A stretch of 54,045 nucleotides of DNA from Candidatus Competibacteraceae bacterium (lineage in GTDB: Bacteria > Pseudomonadota > Gammaproteobacteria > Competibacterales > Competibacteraceae), in NCBI GenBank assembly GCA_003989085.1, contig RXIV01000014.1, positions 1 through 54,045 on the forward strand, given 5' to 3'. Below the pieces are notes generated by a model, which was not told the origin of the DNA, searched no databases, and worked only from the letters and a program-made list of their open reading frames with translations. How positions within the stretch are numbered: position 1 is the stretch's first letter; each line of letters begins with the position of its first letter. The position numbers and the translations under genes were made by a program. Of the stretch, positions 1-8,333 are shown piece after piece.

Positions 1-20
1 CGCGTTAGCGACCCCTCTGT

Positions 21-67
21 AGCCGCTTTGAGCGGCTCATAATCTAAAGCCCCCGGCTCTGCCGGGG
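21..67. other. Two adjacent perfect hairpins at window start
   Basis: AGCCGCT/AGCGGCT (21-27 with 31-37, 3-nt loop) is followed 13 bases later by CCCCGGC/GCCGGGG (51-57 with 61-67, 3-nt loop). Both stems are perfect. They lie downstream of the minus-strand gene ending at 102, so they could end its transcript, but neither is followed by a T-run on either strand. They could equally be a REP-like element. Confidence 0.45.
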
Positions 68-101
68 GATATTTACTGAGGACACGCTCTAGCACCATTG
101 G

Positions 102-452
102 TTAAAAGTTGACCCAAGTACCGCCGTGGCACCCTTGCCGATTTGTCCAGCCATCGCGATTGCCATTAACCCAATTTCGATCTGGCCGGTTGCCATTCCG
201 AGAATCCCTGCTATCCCCACCTTGCAACTCAGTTCCATACTCATTGCCATTGATCCAGTGACTACCACTGCCACTACTGTTGAGCCAATTCCGATCATTT
301 CGGCAATCATTCCAGTTTACTGCCTGTGCTGGTGTAATCAATCCACCACCAACTACTCCGGCAATAACTGCCTGTGACCATTTCCCCAAGCTGTACAGAA
401 ATGCGCGCCGCAACGGCATCAGCAGTGGATTAACGGCTGATTGCTGAGTCAT
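102..452 (-). CDS. Small secreted Trp/Asn/Gly-rich repeat protein
   Basis: I do not recognise a family. The start chosen is the ATG at 452, preceded by GGGGAGA at a good distance; a longer reading from 494 begins in an uncharged spacer with no ribosome site. The product is 116 residues. Residues 1-44 look like an export signal: a basic stretch, a hydrophobic core and an A-Q-A cleavage site. The mature part is only about 70 residues and is built from recurring aromatic-Asn motifs (RNWLN, HWING, NRNWVNG-like, TWVNF) with two cysteines that could form a disulfide. Almost no aliphatic core is present, so a compact globular fold is unlikely; a repetitive extracellular strand or a cell-surface binding peptide is possible. 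It lies downstream of a membrane/coiled-coil gene on the same strand. Confidence 0.6.
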   Translation of the reverse strand: MTQQSAVNPLLMPLRRAFLYSLGKWSQAVIAGVVGGGLITPAQAVNWNDCRNDRNWLNSSGSGSHWINGNEYGTELQGGDSRDSRNGNRPDRNWVNGNRDGWTNRQGCHGGTWVNF

Positions 453-487
453 AAGTTTGTCTCCCCGGTTCCTACGCACTGCTAGTA

Positions 488-934
488 TCACCAATTTACT
501 TCATACCGCTTCTGAGCTTGTATCTGCTTCACCCACTGCGCCTGGTAAGTCCGCAATTGGTTCTGCACAAACACCTCATAAGCCGCACGACTGTCCTGCA
601 ACCGCTTAATCTCGGTTTTCAGCGCCTCAATCTCAATCTGGCTATTCTCATCCGCCTTCCTCAAGGATTCCAGATCGCCGTTCCATTGATCAACCGCCGT
701 TTTTAACTGTTGTAAATAATGAGTTTGAGTCTGCACCATTTGTAATTCTTGGCTGGATTGCGCCGCCACCTCGGCTACAGTCCGATCCTCCCGCCACAAA
801 TGCCAAAGATATGCATTAGTACCGATACTCAATGCCAGCAGAATCAGGCACACCCATTGCCGCACATTGATAGGTGAAGAGGCCGCAATAGGAGCCGGTG
901 CAGAAACCATTGGAGTTACACTTTGATTGGTCAT
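488..934 (-). CDS. Single-pass membrane protein with periplasmic coiled coil
   Basis: 148 residues with no recognised family. Residues 1-25 are a Pro/Ala/Ser-rich cytoplasmic leader. Residues 27-45 form one transmembrane helix (core LILLALSIGTNAYLWHLW). From about 55 to 140 there is a continuous heptad-like helix rich in Gln, Glu, Lys and Leu, with no Cys. This architecture resembles small envelope spacer or scaffold proteins. Its ATG overlaps the stop of a possible 30-codon ORF (931-1023) in an ATGA arrangement, so translation may be coupled. The asparagine-synthase-like gene ends 112 bases upstream on the same strand. The function cannot be inferred from sequence. Confidence 0.7.
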   Translation of the reverse strand: MTNQSVTPMVSAPAPIAASSPINVRQWVCLILLALSIGTNAYLWHLWREDRTVAEVAAQSSQELQMVQTQTHYLQQLKTAVDQWNGDLESLRKADENSQIEIEALKTEIKRLQDSRAAYEVFVQNQLRTYQAQWVKQIQAQKRYEVNW

Positions 935-1023
935 GGTGATTTACCGAAACCGTTGATTTGAATCCATGAAAGCGCCAAATGAGCATGATTGATTTTCGCC
1001 ATGACGATAATCGGCTGTTTCAT
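931..1023 (-). CDS. Possible 30-residue leader ORF coupled to membrane protein gene
   Basis: Starting at the ATG at 1023 (another ATG lies one codon earlier), with AGGGG seven bases upstream, the ORF encodes MKQPIIVMAKINHAHLALSW followed by ten further residues. Its TGA overlaps the ATG of the coiled-coil membrane protein (ATGA). It fills most of the space between the asparagine-synthase-like gene and that gene. The support is ribosome-site placement and stop/start overlap only. It could be a leader peptide, a real small protein or chance. Confidence 0.35.
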   Translation of the reverse strand: MKQPIIVMAKINHAHLALSWIQINGFGKSP

Positions 1024-1045
1024 CATCGATCCCCTGACCATGCGC

Positions 1046-2878
1046 TTAATGAACAATCGCCGTTGCTTCTGGAGCTGGATACGGATGGGTGGGCGAGCGG
1101 ATCGGCAACGGGGTTTCCACCATCTGTTCATGCCACAGCAAGAAAGTGATCAACATCCATAGTTTGAGACCGTGACGAGCGCCGGGCACACCGTCGATCT
1201 GATAAGCCAACAGCTTCTCGACATACGCCGGATTGAATAGACCTATCCGGCGTAAGTAGGCGCGGGATAGCAACTTTCGCCCATAACCACGCATCTCGCC
1301 CCGGAACCAGAACCGCACCGGCACCATCATCCCGGACTTGGGCCGAGCGATGATGGGTTCCGACACCCAGTCCCGCACCGCCTGCTTGAGAACATTTTTT
1401 TCCACCGCACCGGCCAGTTTCGTCCCGGGTGGGCACATCATGCTGGTCTCAATGATCCGCCGCGAGAACAGCGGCGGCAGCGCCAATAAGCCATGGGCTG
1501 AACTCATTTTGTCCACCTTGACCAAAATCAGGTTGGCGCCCTTAAGCCGGATGTTGATGCTCATCAGCTTGTTGACAAAATCGTCTGGCTCCGGGGCGTT
1601 GAACCACGGTTCCAGCAACTCAGTTAGCGCCTCAATTCCGCCTGCCTCACGCAACAGCGCTGGGTCTAGTAGTTCGGTCAAATCCTGATAGCCACGCTGG
1701 AAGGAACGCAGGTAATTGCGTTCCAGCCAACCCTGCGTCGGTTCTCCGGGCAAGGGGCCGTACAGCCGGGCCAGCAGCATCGGGAGGTTTTTGGGGCCGC
1801 CAAAACACGGATCGCCGCCTTCACCGTTGAGCGCCACCGGCGTCAGCGCCGCCGCAGTCCGGGCCAACAGATAATTGGGGACTGTGACCGGATCGCCAAT
1901 GGGATCGTCCAGGGTCCAGATAATCTCCCGTAGTTGCTCCAGAAAACCGGCTGGGCGGATTTCCAGCCAGTGATGATCGGTGCGATAGCGCTCGACCATC
2001 AGCATCACGAACTCATTTTCCCGGGCATATTCCGCGCCGAAATGCGCCGAAAAAGTGGGAAAGCGGACTTCAGGCTGTTGCCGGCAGGCAGTCGCCAGCA
2101 CCGCGCTGGAATCAATTCCACCGGACAGGAATACCGCAGGTGTTTGTTCCGGACGCACTGCCAGACATTCGGCCACCGATTGCTCCAGCGCTTCCCGCAC
2201 CAGCGCCGGATAATCGCTGTTCGGATCGCCTGTTTCCGCCGCCAACGTTTCAAAGCGGAAATGGCGGCGAAGCTGTGTCTGACCCTCGGCAAAGTGCAGG
2301 ATTGAACCGGGTTGCAGTTCCTCAATGCCCTCAAATAGAGTAGGAGCGCCGGGGACAAAGCTAAACGCCAGATATTCTGGCAAGGCGCTCAGTCGCATCC
2401 GACGTGGCGTCGCAGGATCAGCAAACAACGCTTTGATTTCACTGGCGAACAGCAACCGGCCTTGCTGTACTGTCCAGTACAACGCCTTGACTCCTGCGGG
2501 ATCGCGCACCAGATAGCAGGCGCGATCCTGGGCCAACGCCAGCACAAACGCGCCATCCAACCGTTCCAGCCCCGGTTCCGGCAGATGCCGCAAACAGTGC
2601 AGTAGCTGTTCGGCAGGTCGGACTTCGGGTTGAGCACCGGCGACCGCTTCGACGTTAAACAATGCCCCGCCGTAACCCAGCGCTCGCGTTCCTGAATAGG
2701 CCAATTGCGATCCCTGGCCCCAGGGGGCGAAACCATGACCGATCTCAATCCGGTTTTGCCCGTCCGCAGCAACGCTCACCTGTTCCCAGCCGAGCGGGCA
2801 ACGGTGGATCAACAAGCCCGCCATGCACGTCAGCAGTTCCGGCATCGGCGGACCGTAGTAACCAAACAGACAGGCCAT
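1046..2878 (-). CDS. Asparagine-synthase-like protein with atypical glutaminase domain
   Basis: 610 residues, the usual size for glutamine-dependent asparagine synthases. The C-terminal synthetase half is well kept: PP-loop SGGIDSS at residues 252-258, which binds ATP and adenylates a carboxylate. The N-terminal class II amidotransferase half is recognisable (LDGAFVLAL, VRDPAGVKALYW, LLFASEIKAL at 107-151). However, its first residues are MACLFGYYG, so the cysteine is residue 3, not the exposed residue 2, and the usual Arg-Leu-x-Ile-x-Asp and Asn-Gly-Glu stretches are not evident. Glutamine hydrolysis is therefore doubtful; ammonia or another amine could be the donor. The start codon overlaps the stop of the zinc-ribbon membrane gene (TAATG), so the two are translationally coupled. 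Relatives include asparagine synthases and amide-forming enzymes of polysaccharide or peptide modification; which applies here is open. Confidence 0.75.
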   Translation of the reverse strand: MACLFGYYGPPMPELLTCMAGLLIHRCPLGWEQVSVAADGQNRIEIGHGFAPWGQGSQLAYSGTRALGYGGALFNVEAVAGAQPEVRPAEQLLHCLRHLPEPGLERLDGAFVLALAQDRACYLVRDPAGVKALYWTVQQGRLLFASEIKALFADPATPRRMRLSALPEYLAFSFVPGAPTLFEGIEELQPGSILHFAEGQTQLRRHFRFETLAAETGDPNSDYPALVREALEQSVAECLAVRPEQTPAVFLSGGIDSSAVLATACRQQPEVRFPTFSAHFGAEYARENEFVMLMVERYRTDHHWLEIRPAGFLEQLREIIWTLDDPIGDPVTVPNYLLARTAAALTPVALNGEGGDPCFGGPKNLPMLLARLYGPLPGEPTQGWLERNYLRSFQRGYQDLTELLDPALLREAGGIEALTELLEPWFNAPEPDDFVNKLMSINIRLKGANLILVKVDKMSSAHGLLALPPLFSRRIIETSMMCPPGTKLAGAVEKNVLKQAVRDWVSEPIIARPKSGMMVPVRFWFRGEMRGYGRKLLSRAYLRRIGLFNPAYVEKLLAYQIDGVPGARHGLKLWMLITFLLWHEQMVETPLPIRSPTHPYPAPEATAIVH

Positions 2879-3882
2879 TAGCCGTAATCCGCTTCAATAT
2901 CAAAATCGGTATGCCCGGCTTTGGCGAGCGGCAACGCTAGACTGCCGGCAATCACCGCAGTTGCCAGCAGATTCAGCAGGGGCTTGGGCGGAATACAATC
3001 AACCGGAACCCGCCGCCCGTCGCGCAGCATGGCGTCATGATTCGAGCTAAGATCCCCGTCGCTGGTGACCGAGCGCGGCAGCCACGGCAGGCGGGTTTTA
3101 TCATGGAGCGTCGACCGGGACAGGCCTAAATCAACCAACTGGTCGCGAGCAAACTGCCATTGCGGGTCAGCCGCCAGTTGGGCGCTGAGGGCGAAGCCGG
3201 ACAACGAGGCATCGTGCAGCACCTGAACCGGCGTCACGGGATGGCGGGTCAGGAAACCCTGACAGGCAGCGAAGATCGGGGCGGGATAGCCGGTGCGGCT
3301 GACCACGACCACCTTGGCGCTGAGGTGAAAGCGGTTGCGAATCAGTACGTCGGCCAGATCATCGCGCTCCACCACCAGAATCCGCTCCGGCGCATAGTAG
3401 AAATCCTGATCGACAACTTCGATGCTACGCTCGATGAACGCCTGACCGTCGGCCAGTCCGGAAATCGGATGAGCATTGCGATACTTTTTCAGCAGATCAC
3501 CGGCTTTTTTAAGTGGCAATGATCGAGCCTGCTTGCGACGCAGCAGCAGCGCCGCGCCGATCAGCAGGCCCATTAGCACCAGGCCGATCCATAACTTCCA
3601 TTTCGTAATGCTCCAGATCACCCCGCCAACAATCATCGCGAGAACCACCGCGACGACCGTCAGCGCCGTATTTTGCTTGCGCCAATAGCGACAGATTTCC
3701 AGCAGCAACTGGATCCGGGTGAAGCAATGCAGATCATTCTCTGACAACCGATGAATGATCTGGCGTAAGGCGTAGTCGCTGATGCCGTCGGTCTTCTTTC
3801 GCAGGGTGAACGCATAACCGCAGTGGGCGCAACGTGTCCCATCCTTATACTTCTGCTGATGCTGGCAATCAGGACAACGCAT
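2878..3882 (-). CDS. Zinc-ribbon membrane protein, unknown function
   Basis: 334 residues. The N-terminus carries a zinc ribbon with cysteines 3, 6, 18 and 21 (CPDC and CAHC). Two transmembrane helices follow at about 72-91 and 97-114, separated by only a few residues, so both ends face the cytoplasm. The remaining 200 residues are soluble, with alternating beta-strand and helix character (VVDQDFYYAPERILVVERDD, ADVLIRNRFHLSAKVVVVSR) suggesting a Rossmann-like or nucleotide-binding fold, although no P-loop is visible. A last hydrophobic stretch lies near the C-terminus (LLNLLATAVIAGSLALPLAK). It starts 27 bases after the GH57 gene and its stop overlaps the asparagine-synthase-like start. Operon membership is clear; the role is unknown. 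Confidence 0.7.
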   Translation of the reverse strand: MRCPDCQHQQKYKDGTRCAHCGYAFTLRKKTDGISDYALRQIIHRLSENDLHCFTRIQLLLEICRYWRKQNTALTVVAVVLAMIVGGVIWSITKWKLWIGLVLMGLLIGAALLLRRKQARSLPLKKAGDLLKKYRNAHPISGLADGQAFIERSIEVVDQDFYYAPERILVVERDDLADVLIRNRFHLSAKVVVVSRTGYPAPIFAACQGFLTRHPVTPVQVLHDASLSGFALSAQLAADPQWQFARDQLVDLGLSRSTLHDKTRLPWLPRSVTSDGDLSSNHDAMLRDGRRVPVDCIPPKPLLNLLATAVIAGSLALPLAKAGHTDFDIEADYG

Positions 3883-3909
3883 GACGGCAAGTCCATTTTC
3901 ACCTTAATT

Positions 3910-5256
3910 CTAGGGTGGAGACGGCTCATCGGCAGCGGGAGACGTGGACTCAAGTGGTAGCGCTTCCACTACACCAGGATCGGCGACGGGCGGCTCTGGC
4001 GCTTCCGGTAGAGATACTGCTTCTTCCACCACAGACTCTGGCTCGACCGCTGTGGTCACGGCAACCCAGCGGTTGCCTAAGATCGCTTTGGCCTCACCCA
4101 GATGCCAGGCCACACTGTCCAGATCAGCATGCGTCTTGTGAACCCAGGCTTCGCCCCAGTAGAAATTACAACTGGTTTCGGCCCGCAACAGGTGCCAATG
4201 CGCTTCGTGTAGCACCCGCGCCAGTTCCGGGTTGGGATCGTGGGTTTCCGCTGCTGTTTTCACCACCGCGTGAAATTCGCGGCTGAGATCGTGAACACGA
4301 ACCATTGTGTCGCGCTGAACCCAGGAGCCTTGCCACTGGTGGAAATCCCAGCCGTGATGGTCGTCGGTGTTCCAGGCTCCACGCCGTACTGTGACCTGAC
4401 CGTGAGCGCCAAACTGGTTCAGATAATCGGTGATGAAGGTCGGGCGCATGGTCGAATGACCGGCGCGAATTTCGTCCATCGCCTGCTGGTAAAAATAGGT
4501 CCAGAAATTGGCCTTCTCGGACAGGTTACGGAACCAGCCGCCGTTGTCACCGTCCGTGGCTGTGGTTACCAGCGGCGGAAATTCGCACCATTTGGTCCGC
4601 TCATGCAGCTCGTGATAAAACCAGCCATAGTCCATCCCGGACAGTTGCGCGTCGGATAACTCGCGGTCGCGGACAATGATCACGATCTGTTCACCGCCGT
4701 ACTCGGCGATATGAGGCCGGTAGCGCAGTTCCTGCCAGTGCATCGAACCGACCGGATCGACGTATTCGCTATCCACCAGCACATAGCGATACCCGGCCTT
4801 TTTCAAGTGTGGAATCATCCGCATATCGAAACCCATTTCCGGCGGCCAGAAGCCGTTAAACGGGTTGCGCCACAGCAGATGACGGGCGATGCCTTGCCAG
4901 CGGGCGATATGTTCGTCCCAGTCGGCTTCCGGGGTCAGCGCCAGCACCGGGTGGTAATAACCGGTGCCCAAAACTTCAAACAGGCGATCATTTTGCAGGT
5001 GCCAGAGCAACTTACCGCAATCGACTGTGCCATAAACCCGGCTTTGAAATTCGGGGTTGGACAGGCTCTCCAGCAAGGTTCCGGACAGGGATAAATGGAC
5101 ACGGGCGATATCCTGATAGTCCCATAGCACCCGAGGCATCCGGTCATAGGCGAACAGGATTTCCTTGGCTTCCCATTCGTTGGTGTCCAGCAACGTATCG
5201 AGATTGCTGGGGGGCTGGTGCATATTCAGCACCAAGGCATGGTGAACATCCCTCAT
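3910..5256 (-). CDS. Glycoside hydrolase family 57 protein
   Basis: 448 residues. GH57 enzymes are retaining alpha-glucan hydrolases, branching enzymes or transferases with a (beta/alpha)7 barrel. Family signs are the N-terminal HQP (13-15), GTGYYHPVLAL (97-107), FWPPEMGF with the probable nucleophile Glu140, and TDGDNGGW (235-241) in the place of the acid/base region. No signal peptide is visible, so it should be cytoplasmic. The last 50 residues are an acidic Pro/Glu/Val/Ala tail with no family counterpart and look disordered. The substrate cannot be read from the sequence; glycogen or another storage glucan fits the cytoplasmic location. It is the first gene of a tight minus-strand cluster with the zinc-ribbon protein and the asparagine-synthase-like protein. 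Confidence 0.8.
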   Translation of the reverse strand: MRDVHHALVLNMHQPPSNLDTLLDTNEWEAKEILFAYDRMPRVLWDYQDIARVHLSLSGTLLESLSNPEFQSRVYGTVDCGKLLWHLQNDRLFEVLGTGYYHPVLALTPEADWDEHIARWQGIARHLLWRNPFNGFWPPEMGFDMRMIPHLKKAGYRYVLVDSEYVDPVGSMHWQELRYRPHIAEYGGEQIVIIVRDRELSDAQLSGMDYGWFYHELHERTKWCEFPPLVTTATDGDNGGWFRNLSEKANFWTYFYQQAMDEIRAGHSTMRPTFITDYLNQFGAHGQVTVRRGAWNTDDHHGWDFHQWQGSWVQRDTMVRVHDLSREFHAVVKTAAETHDPNPELARVLHEAHWHLLRAETSCNFYWGEAWVHKTHADLDSVAWHLGEAKAILGNRWVAVTTAVEPESVVEEAVSLPEAPEPPVADPGVVEALPLESTSPAADEPSPP

Positions 5257-5344
5257 CGCACGACTCCTCGTTCTAGTTTATGGGGCGATGGCGAAGCCGG
5301 ATTTGGCTGCGGATAAGCATACAGCAAAGCATCCGGGCGGGTGG

Positions 5345-6364
5345 TCATGCGGTGGTCAGCAAGTGACCGGTGCGGATTGGAGACCGGCGGGCGCTGGAGC
5401 CACGCACTTGCAACTCCCCCCGCAACACGACCCGGCGCACCGCTTGATCCGGTTGAGCAATCCGCTGCTGCAACAAGTGAATCGCCGCCCGACCCAGATC
5501 GTCAGTCGGCTGGGCGATCACGGTGATGGCCGGTTCCACCAGTCGGGTCCAAGGCAAGTCATCGAAGCCAGCCAACGCTACATCTTCGGGAAACCGCAAC
5601 TGAGTTTCCCGCAACGCCTCAGTTGTTCCGAGCAGGATCAGGCCACTGCTAGCCAGCAAAGCTTCCGGGCGGGGCTCCTGCTGTAATAAGTTCACCGCCG
5701 CTGTCCGGGCCTGATCGATCGTCGCCTGCACCGCGATCGCCTGCGGTTTGAGCCCATGCGCCGCCATAGCCGCTGCATAACCCTCCTGACGTTGATGACC
5801 GGTGGCGCTTACCGCACCGTACAGACAGCCAATCCGCCGATAGCCATTTTCAATCAGATGTACGGCCAGTCGGTAGGCCGCGTTTACATTATCCAAAACT
5901 ACCGCATCGGCGGTGGTGTCGCGTTCGCAACGATCAATCAGCACCACCGGAAACGGGTAGTCCGCTGGATGAAAACCGGCCAATCGCGCCAAGGTGGGCG
6001 ACAGGATGACGCCGCTGACGTTTTCATCCCGCATCAGATCAAGATAAGCGGCTTCCTTGTCCGGGTTTTCATCAGCGTTGCACAAGATGACCCGCCACTG
6101 CTGCTGATAAGCCACATCCTCCACCGCCCGGCTGACCTCGGTGAAAAACGGATTGCGAATATCCGACACGATCAGACCAATCGTATCGGTGCGCCGTGAG
6201 CGTAGTCGCCGGGCGGCCAGATCAGGCCGGTAATCAAGCGCCTTGACCGCCGTCAACACCCGTTGCCGGGTGGCTTCGCTGACTCCGGTATGCCCCGCCA
6301 TCACCCGTGATACCGACGCTACCGACACCCCAGCATGGTGGGCAACCTCCTTGATGTTCGCCAT
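5345..6364 (-). CDS. fruR: LacI-family repressor of the fructose PTS (FruR)
   Basis: 339 residues from the ATG at 6364, which has AGGAG eight bases upstream; a longer reading to 6571 would run back through the operator and the fruA terminator. Residues 1-55 hold the LacI helix-turn-helix (IKEVAHHAGVSVASVSRVM) and hinge helix (LAARRLRSRRT). Residues 60-330 form the periplasmic-binding-protein-like effector domain (TIGLIVSDIRNPFFTEV, DDLPWTRLVEPAITVI). The gene is transcribed the same way as fruBKA and lies just downstream of it. A 14-bp site upstream of its start is repeated in the fru promoter, so autoregulation and control of fruBKA are likely. The inducer is probably fructose 1-phosphate by analogy with other FruR/Cra proteins. 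Confidence 0.85.
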   Translation of the reverse strand: MANIKEVAHHAGVSVASVSRVMAGHTGVSEATRQRVLTAVKALDYRPDLAARRLRSRRTDTIGLIVSDIRNPFFTEVSRAVEDVAYQQQWRVILCNADENPDKEAAYLDLMRDENVSGVILSPTLARLAGFHPADYPFPVVLIDRCERDTTADAVVLDNVNAAYRLAVHLIENGYRRIGCLYGAVSATGHQRQEGYAAAMAAHGLKPQAIAVQATIDQARTAAVNLLQQEPRPEALLASSGLILLGTTEALRETQLRFPEDVALAGFDDLPWTRLVEPAITVIAQPTDDLGRAAIHLLQQRIAQPDQAVRRVVLRGELQVRGSSARRSPIRTGHLLTTA

Positions 6365-6394
6365 GACTTCTGCTCCTGTCCCTCTCAATAGCAA

Positions 6395-6409
6395 GTAAAC
6401 GATTACAAT
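6395..6409. promoter_or_regulatory. FruR operator upstream of fruR
   Basis: GTAAACGATTACAA at 6395-6408 is the exact reverse complement of 11845-11858 in the fru promoter. The core is a near-palindrome with central CG, the usual LacI-family form. It lies 31-45 bases upstream of the fruR start. Confidence 0.7.
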
Positions 6410-6483
6410 AATTATCACGCGCAATGAGGCAAGAAGGCAAAAACGGGCCTGTTTTCTCCGCTGGCGACCGCTCATGCATCGCG

Positions 6484-6518
6484 AAAAAACCACGGACGGA
6501 GTTTGCGTCCGCCCGTGG
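6484..6518 (-). terminator. Intrinsic terminator of the fruBKA operon
   Basis: On the minus strand an 11-bp stem (6518-6508 with 6500-6490, one mismatch, 7-nt loop) is followed directly by TTTTTT (6489-6484). It lies about 50 bases after the fruA stop and before the fruR promoter, separating the two units. Confidence 0.85.
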
Positions 6519-6522
6519 CAAG

Positions 6523-6553
6523 GTGTGGGTTCGAGTCCCCACACGGTTCCACC
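6523..6553 (+). other. tRNA/tmRNA 3'-end-like remnant
   Basis: GTGTGGGTTCGAGTCCCC followed by ACACGGTTCCACCA resembles a T-arm with TTCGA loop, an acceptor strand and CCA end. The stem is a perfect 7-bp GTGTGGG/CCCACAC but the loop has 8 bases instead of 7, and no D-arm, anticodon arm or 5' acceptor strand is found upstream, where the fru terminator sits. It is at best a broken 3' end, such as an old attachment-site scar. Confidence 0.3.
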
Positions 6554-6567
6554 ACCAAAATCAGTCA

Positions 6568-8295
6568 TCAAGCACTGGTTAGTAATAGGTTTTCCTTGGT
6601 TTCCAGTGGCCGTTTGAAGAAGAACAGGGCGGCGGTCGTGATCAGCGTTCCAACCACGATGGCGATCAGGTATGGACCCAGATGCGTCACCGCGTTTGGA
6701 ATCGGCAACACGAACACCCCGCCGTGCGGCACCCGCAAGGTGCAGCCCGCCACCATCGAAATCGCCCCAGTGACCGCCGAACCTAGCATCAGCGCCGGAA
6801 TCACCCGCAGCGGATCCTTGGCGGCGTAGGGAATCGCCCCTTCGGTGATAAACGCCAGTCCGAGAACCGCCGTAGCGCCGCTGGCCTCACGCTCATCCAG
6901 TGAAAAGCGGTTCTTGAACAGCGCCGAAGCCAGCGCCAGCCCCAGCGGCGGCACCATGCCAGCCGCCATCACCGCCGCCATCGGCGCGTAAACCTGGCTG
7001 ACGATCAAGCCAGTGGCGAAGGCATAGGCCGACTTGTTGACCGGCCCGCCCATATCAAAGGCCATCATCGCCCCCAGCAGCAGACCCAGAAAGATCGCGC
7101 TGCTGCCCTGCATCCCTTGCAACCAGCCGGTAATCGCGGCCAGCGCGGCGGCGACCGGTTCGCCCACGACGTAGTACATCAGCAGCCCAACGATCAGTGT
7201 GCCGAGCAGCGGCAGAATCAGCACCGGTTTAAGTCCCGCCAAGGTGCGCGGCAGCGGAATGTGATCGCTCAACCATTTGACGACATAACCGGCGATGAAT
7301 CCGGCAGCAATCCCGCCAAGAAAGCCGGCGCCAATGGTGCTAGCGATCATCCCGCCGATCATGCCGGGGGCGATGCCAGGCCGGTCAGCAATCGAATAGG
7401 CAATGAAGCCGGCCAGAATCGGCACCATTAGCGTAAAACCGGCCTTGGCTCCGATTTGGAACAGGGTCCAGCCCAGCGTGCCCTTATTCACATCCTCGAA
7501 CACGTTGATTCCACCCAAGGCGAAGCTGACCGCGATCAGCAAACCGCCAGCGACCACAAACGGAATCATGTAGGACACGCCGGTCATCAAGTGCTTGTAG
7601 AAGCCGGTGCGGGCGGCGGCCTGCTGGGTTTTGGCCGGCTGATCAGCAGAGGACGCGGCTCCCATGACCTTGGCGTCGGCAATCGCGGTCCGCACCAGCG
7701 CCGCACCGTCGTGAATCGCCGCCTTGGTGCTGGCTTCATACAGCCGTTTGCCGGTAAAACGGGTTTTATCCACTTGGGTATCGGCGGCGATGATCACCAG
7801 ATCAGCGGCGGCAATCTCTTCAGCAGTCAAGGAATTTTTAGCCCCGACCGAGCCTTGGGTTTCCACCTTGATCGCGTGGCCTTGACTCTTGGCACCCTGC
7901 TCCAGCCCTTCGGCGGCCATGAAGGTGTGGGCGATTCCGGTTGGGCAGGAAGTAATGCCGACAATCTTCAAACCAGCGGTCACCGGCGTGGCGACTTGAG
8001 CCAGCGCCGCTTTGATGACTTCAGCCCCGGTGCGGATCGCCGGTTCAGTGCTGGTTTCATACACCGGCTTGTCGGCAAAACGAGCCGTATCCACTCGGGT
8101 ATCGGCGGCGATGATCACCACCTCGGCAGCGGCAATATCCGCTTCAGCCAAGGTATTTCGGGTTCCAACCGAACCCTGCGTTTCAACCTGGATATCATGA
8201 CCGAGCGCCTTGGCGGCTTGTTCCAGCCCTTCAGCGGCCATGAGAGTGTGGGCAATGCCGGTGGGGCAAGCCGTAACGGCAACGAGTTTAGCCAT
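6568..8295 (-). CDS. fruA: Fructose PTS permease, EIIB'BC component
   Basis: 575 residues, the usual FruA size. It imports fructose across the inner membrane and phosphorylates it to fructose 1-phosphate. Two IIB domains lie in tandem, residues 1-100 and 108-205, each with the phospho-accepting motif CPTGIAHT (Cys10 and Cys117). The IIC permease follows from about 230 with many membrane helices and the conserved [11 protein letters not shown]. In Escherichia coli the first IIB' copy has lost its cysteine; here both copies keep it and are very alike, which points to a more recent duplication or conserved dual function. The start has GAGGA seven bases upstream. It is last in fruB-fruK-fruA, 38 bases after fruK, and is followed by an intrinsic terminator. 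Confidence 0.92.
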   Translation of the reverse strand: MAKLVAVTACPTGIAHTLMAAEGLEQAAKALGHDIQVETQGSVGTRNTLAEADIAAAEVVIIAADTRVDTARFADKPVYETSTEPAIRTGAEVIKAALAQVATPVTAGLKIVGITSCPTGIAHTFMAAEGLEQGAKSQGHAIKVETQGSVGAKNSLTAEEIAAADLVIIAADTQVDKTRFTGKRLYEASTKAAIHDGAALVRTAIADAKVMGAASSADQPAKTQQAAARTGFYKHLMTGVSYMIPFVVAGGLLIAVSFALGGINVFEDVNKGTLGWTLFQIGAKAGFTLMVPILAGFIAYSIADRPGIAPGMIGGMIASTIGAGFLGGIAAGFIAGYVVKWLSDHIPLPRTLAGLKPVLILPLLGTLIVGLLMYYVVGEPVAAALAAITGWLQGMQGSSAIFLGLLLGAMMAFDMGGPVNKSAYAFATGLIVSQVYAPMAAVMAAGMVPPLGLALASALFKNRFSLDEREASGATAVLGLAFITEGAIPYAAKDPLRVIPALMLGSAVTGAISMVAGCTLRVPHGGVFVLPIPNAVTHLGPYLIAIVVGTLITTAALFFFKRPLETKENLLLTSA

Positions 8296-8333
8296 CGGAG
8301 TTTCCTCTTGGGGATGCGCGGGATTCGTGGCAA

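Noticed and set aside
6440..6560. Complete tRNA
   Set aside because: Only a T-arm/acceptor-like end is present; the loop has eight bases and D and anticodon arms are missing.
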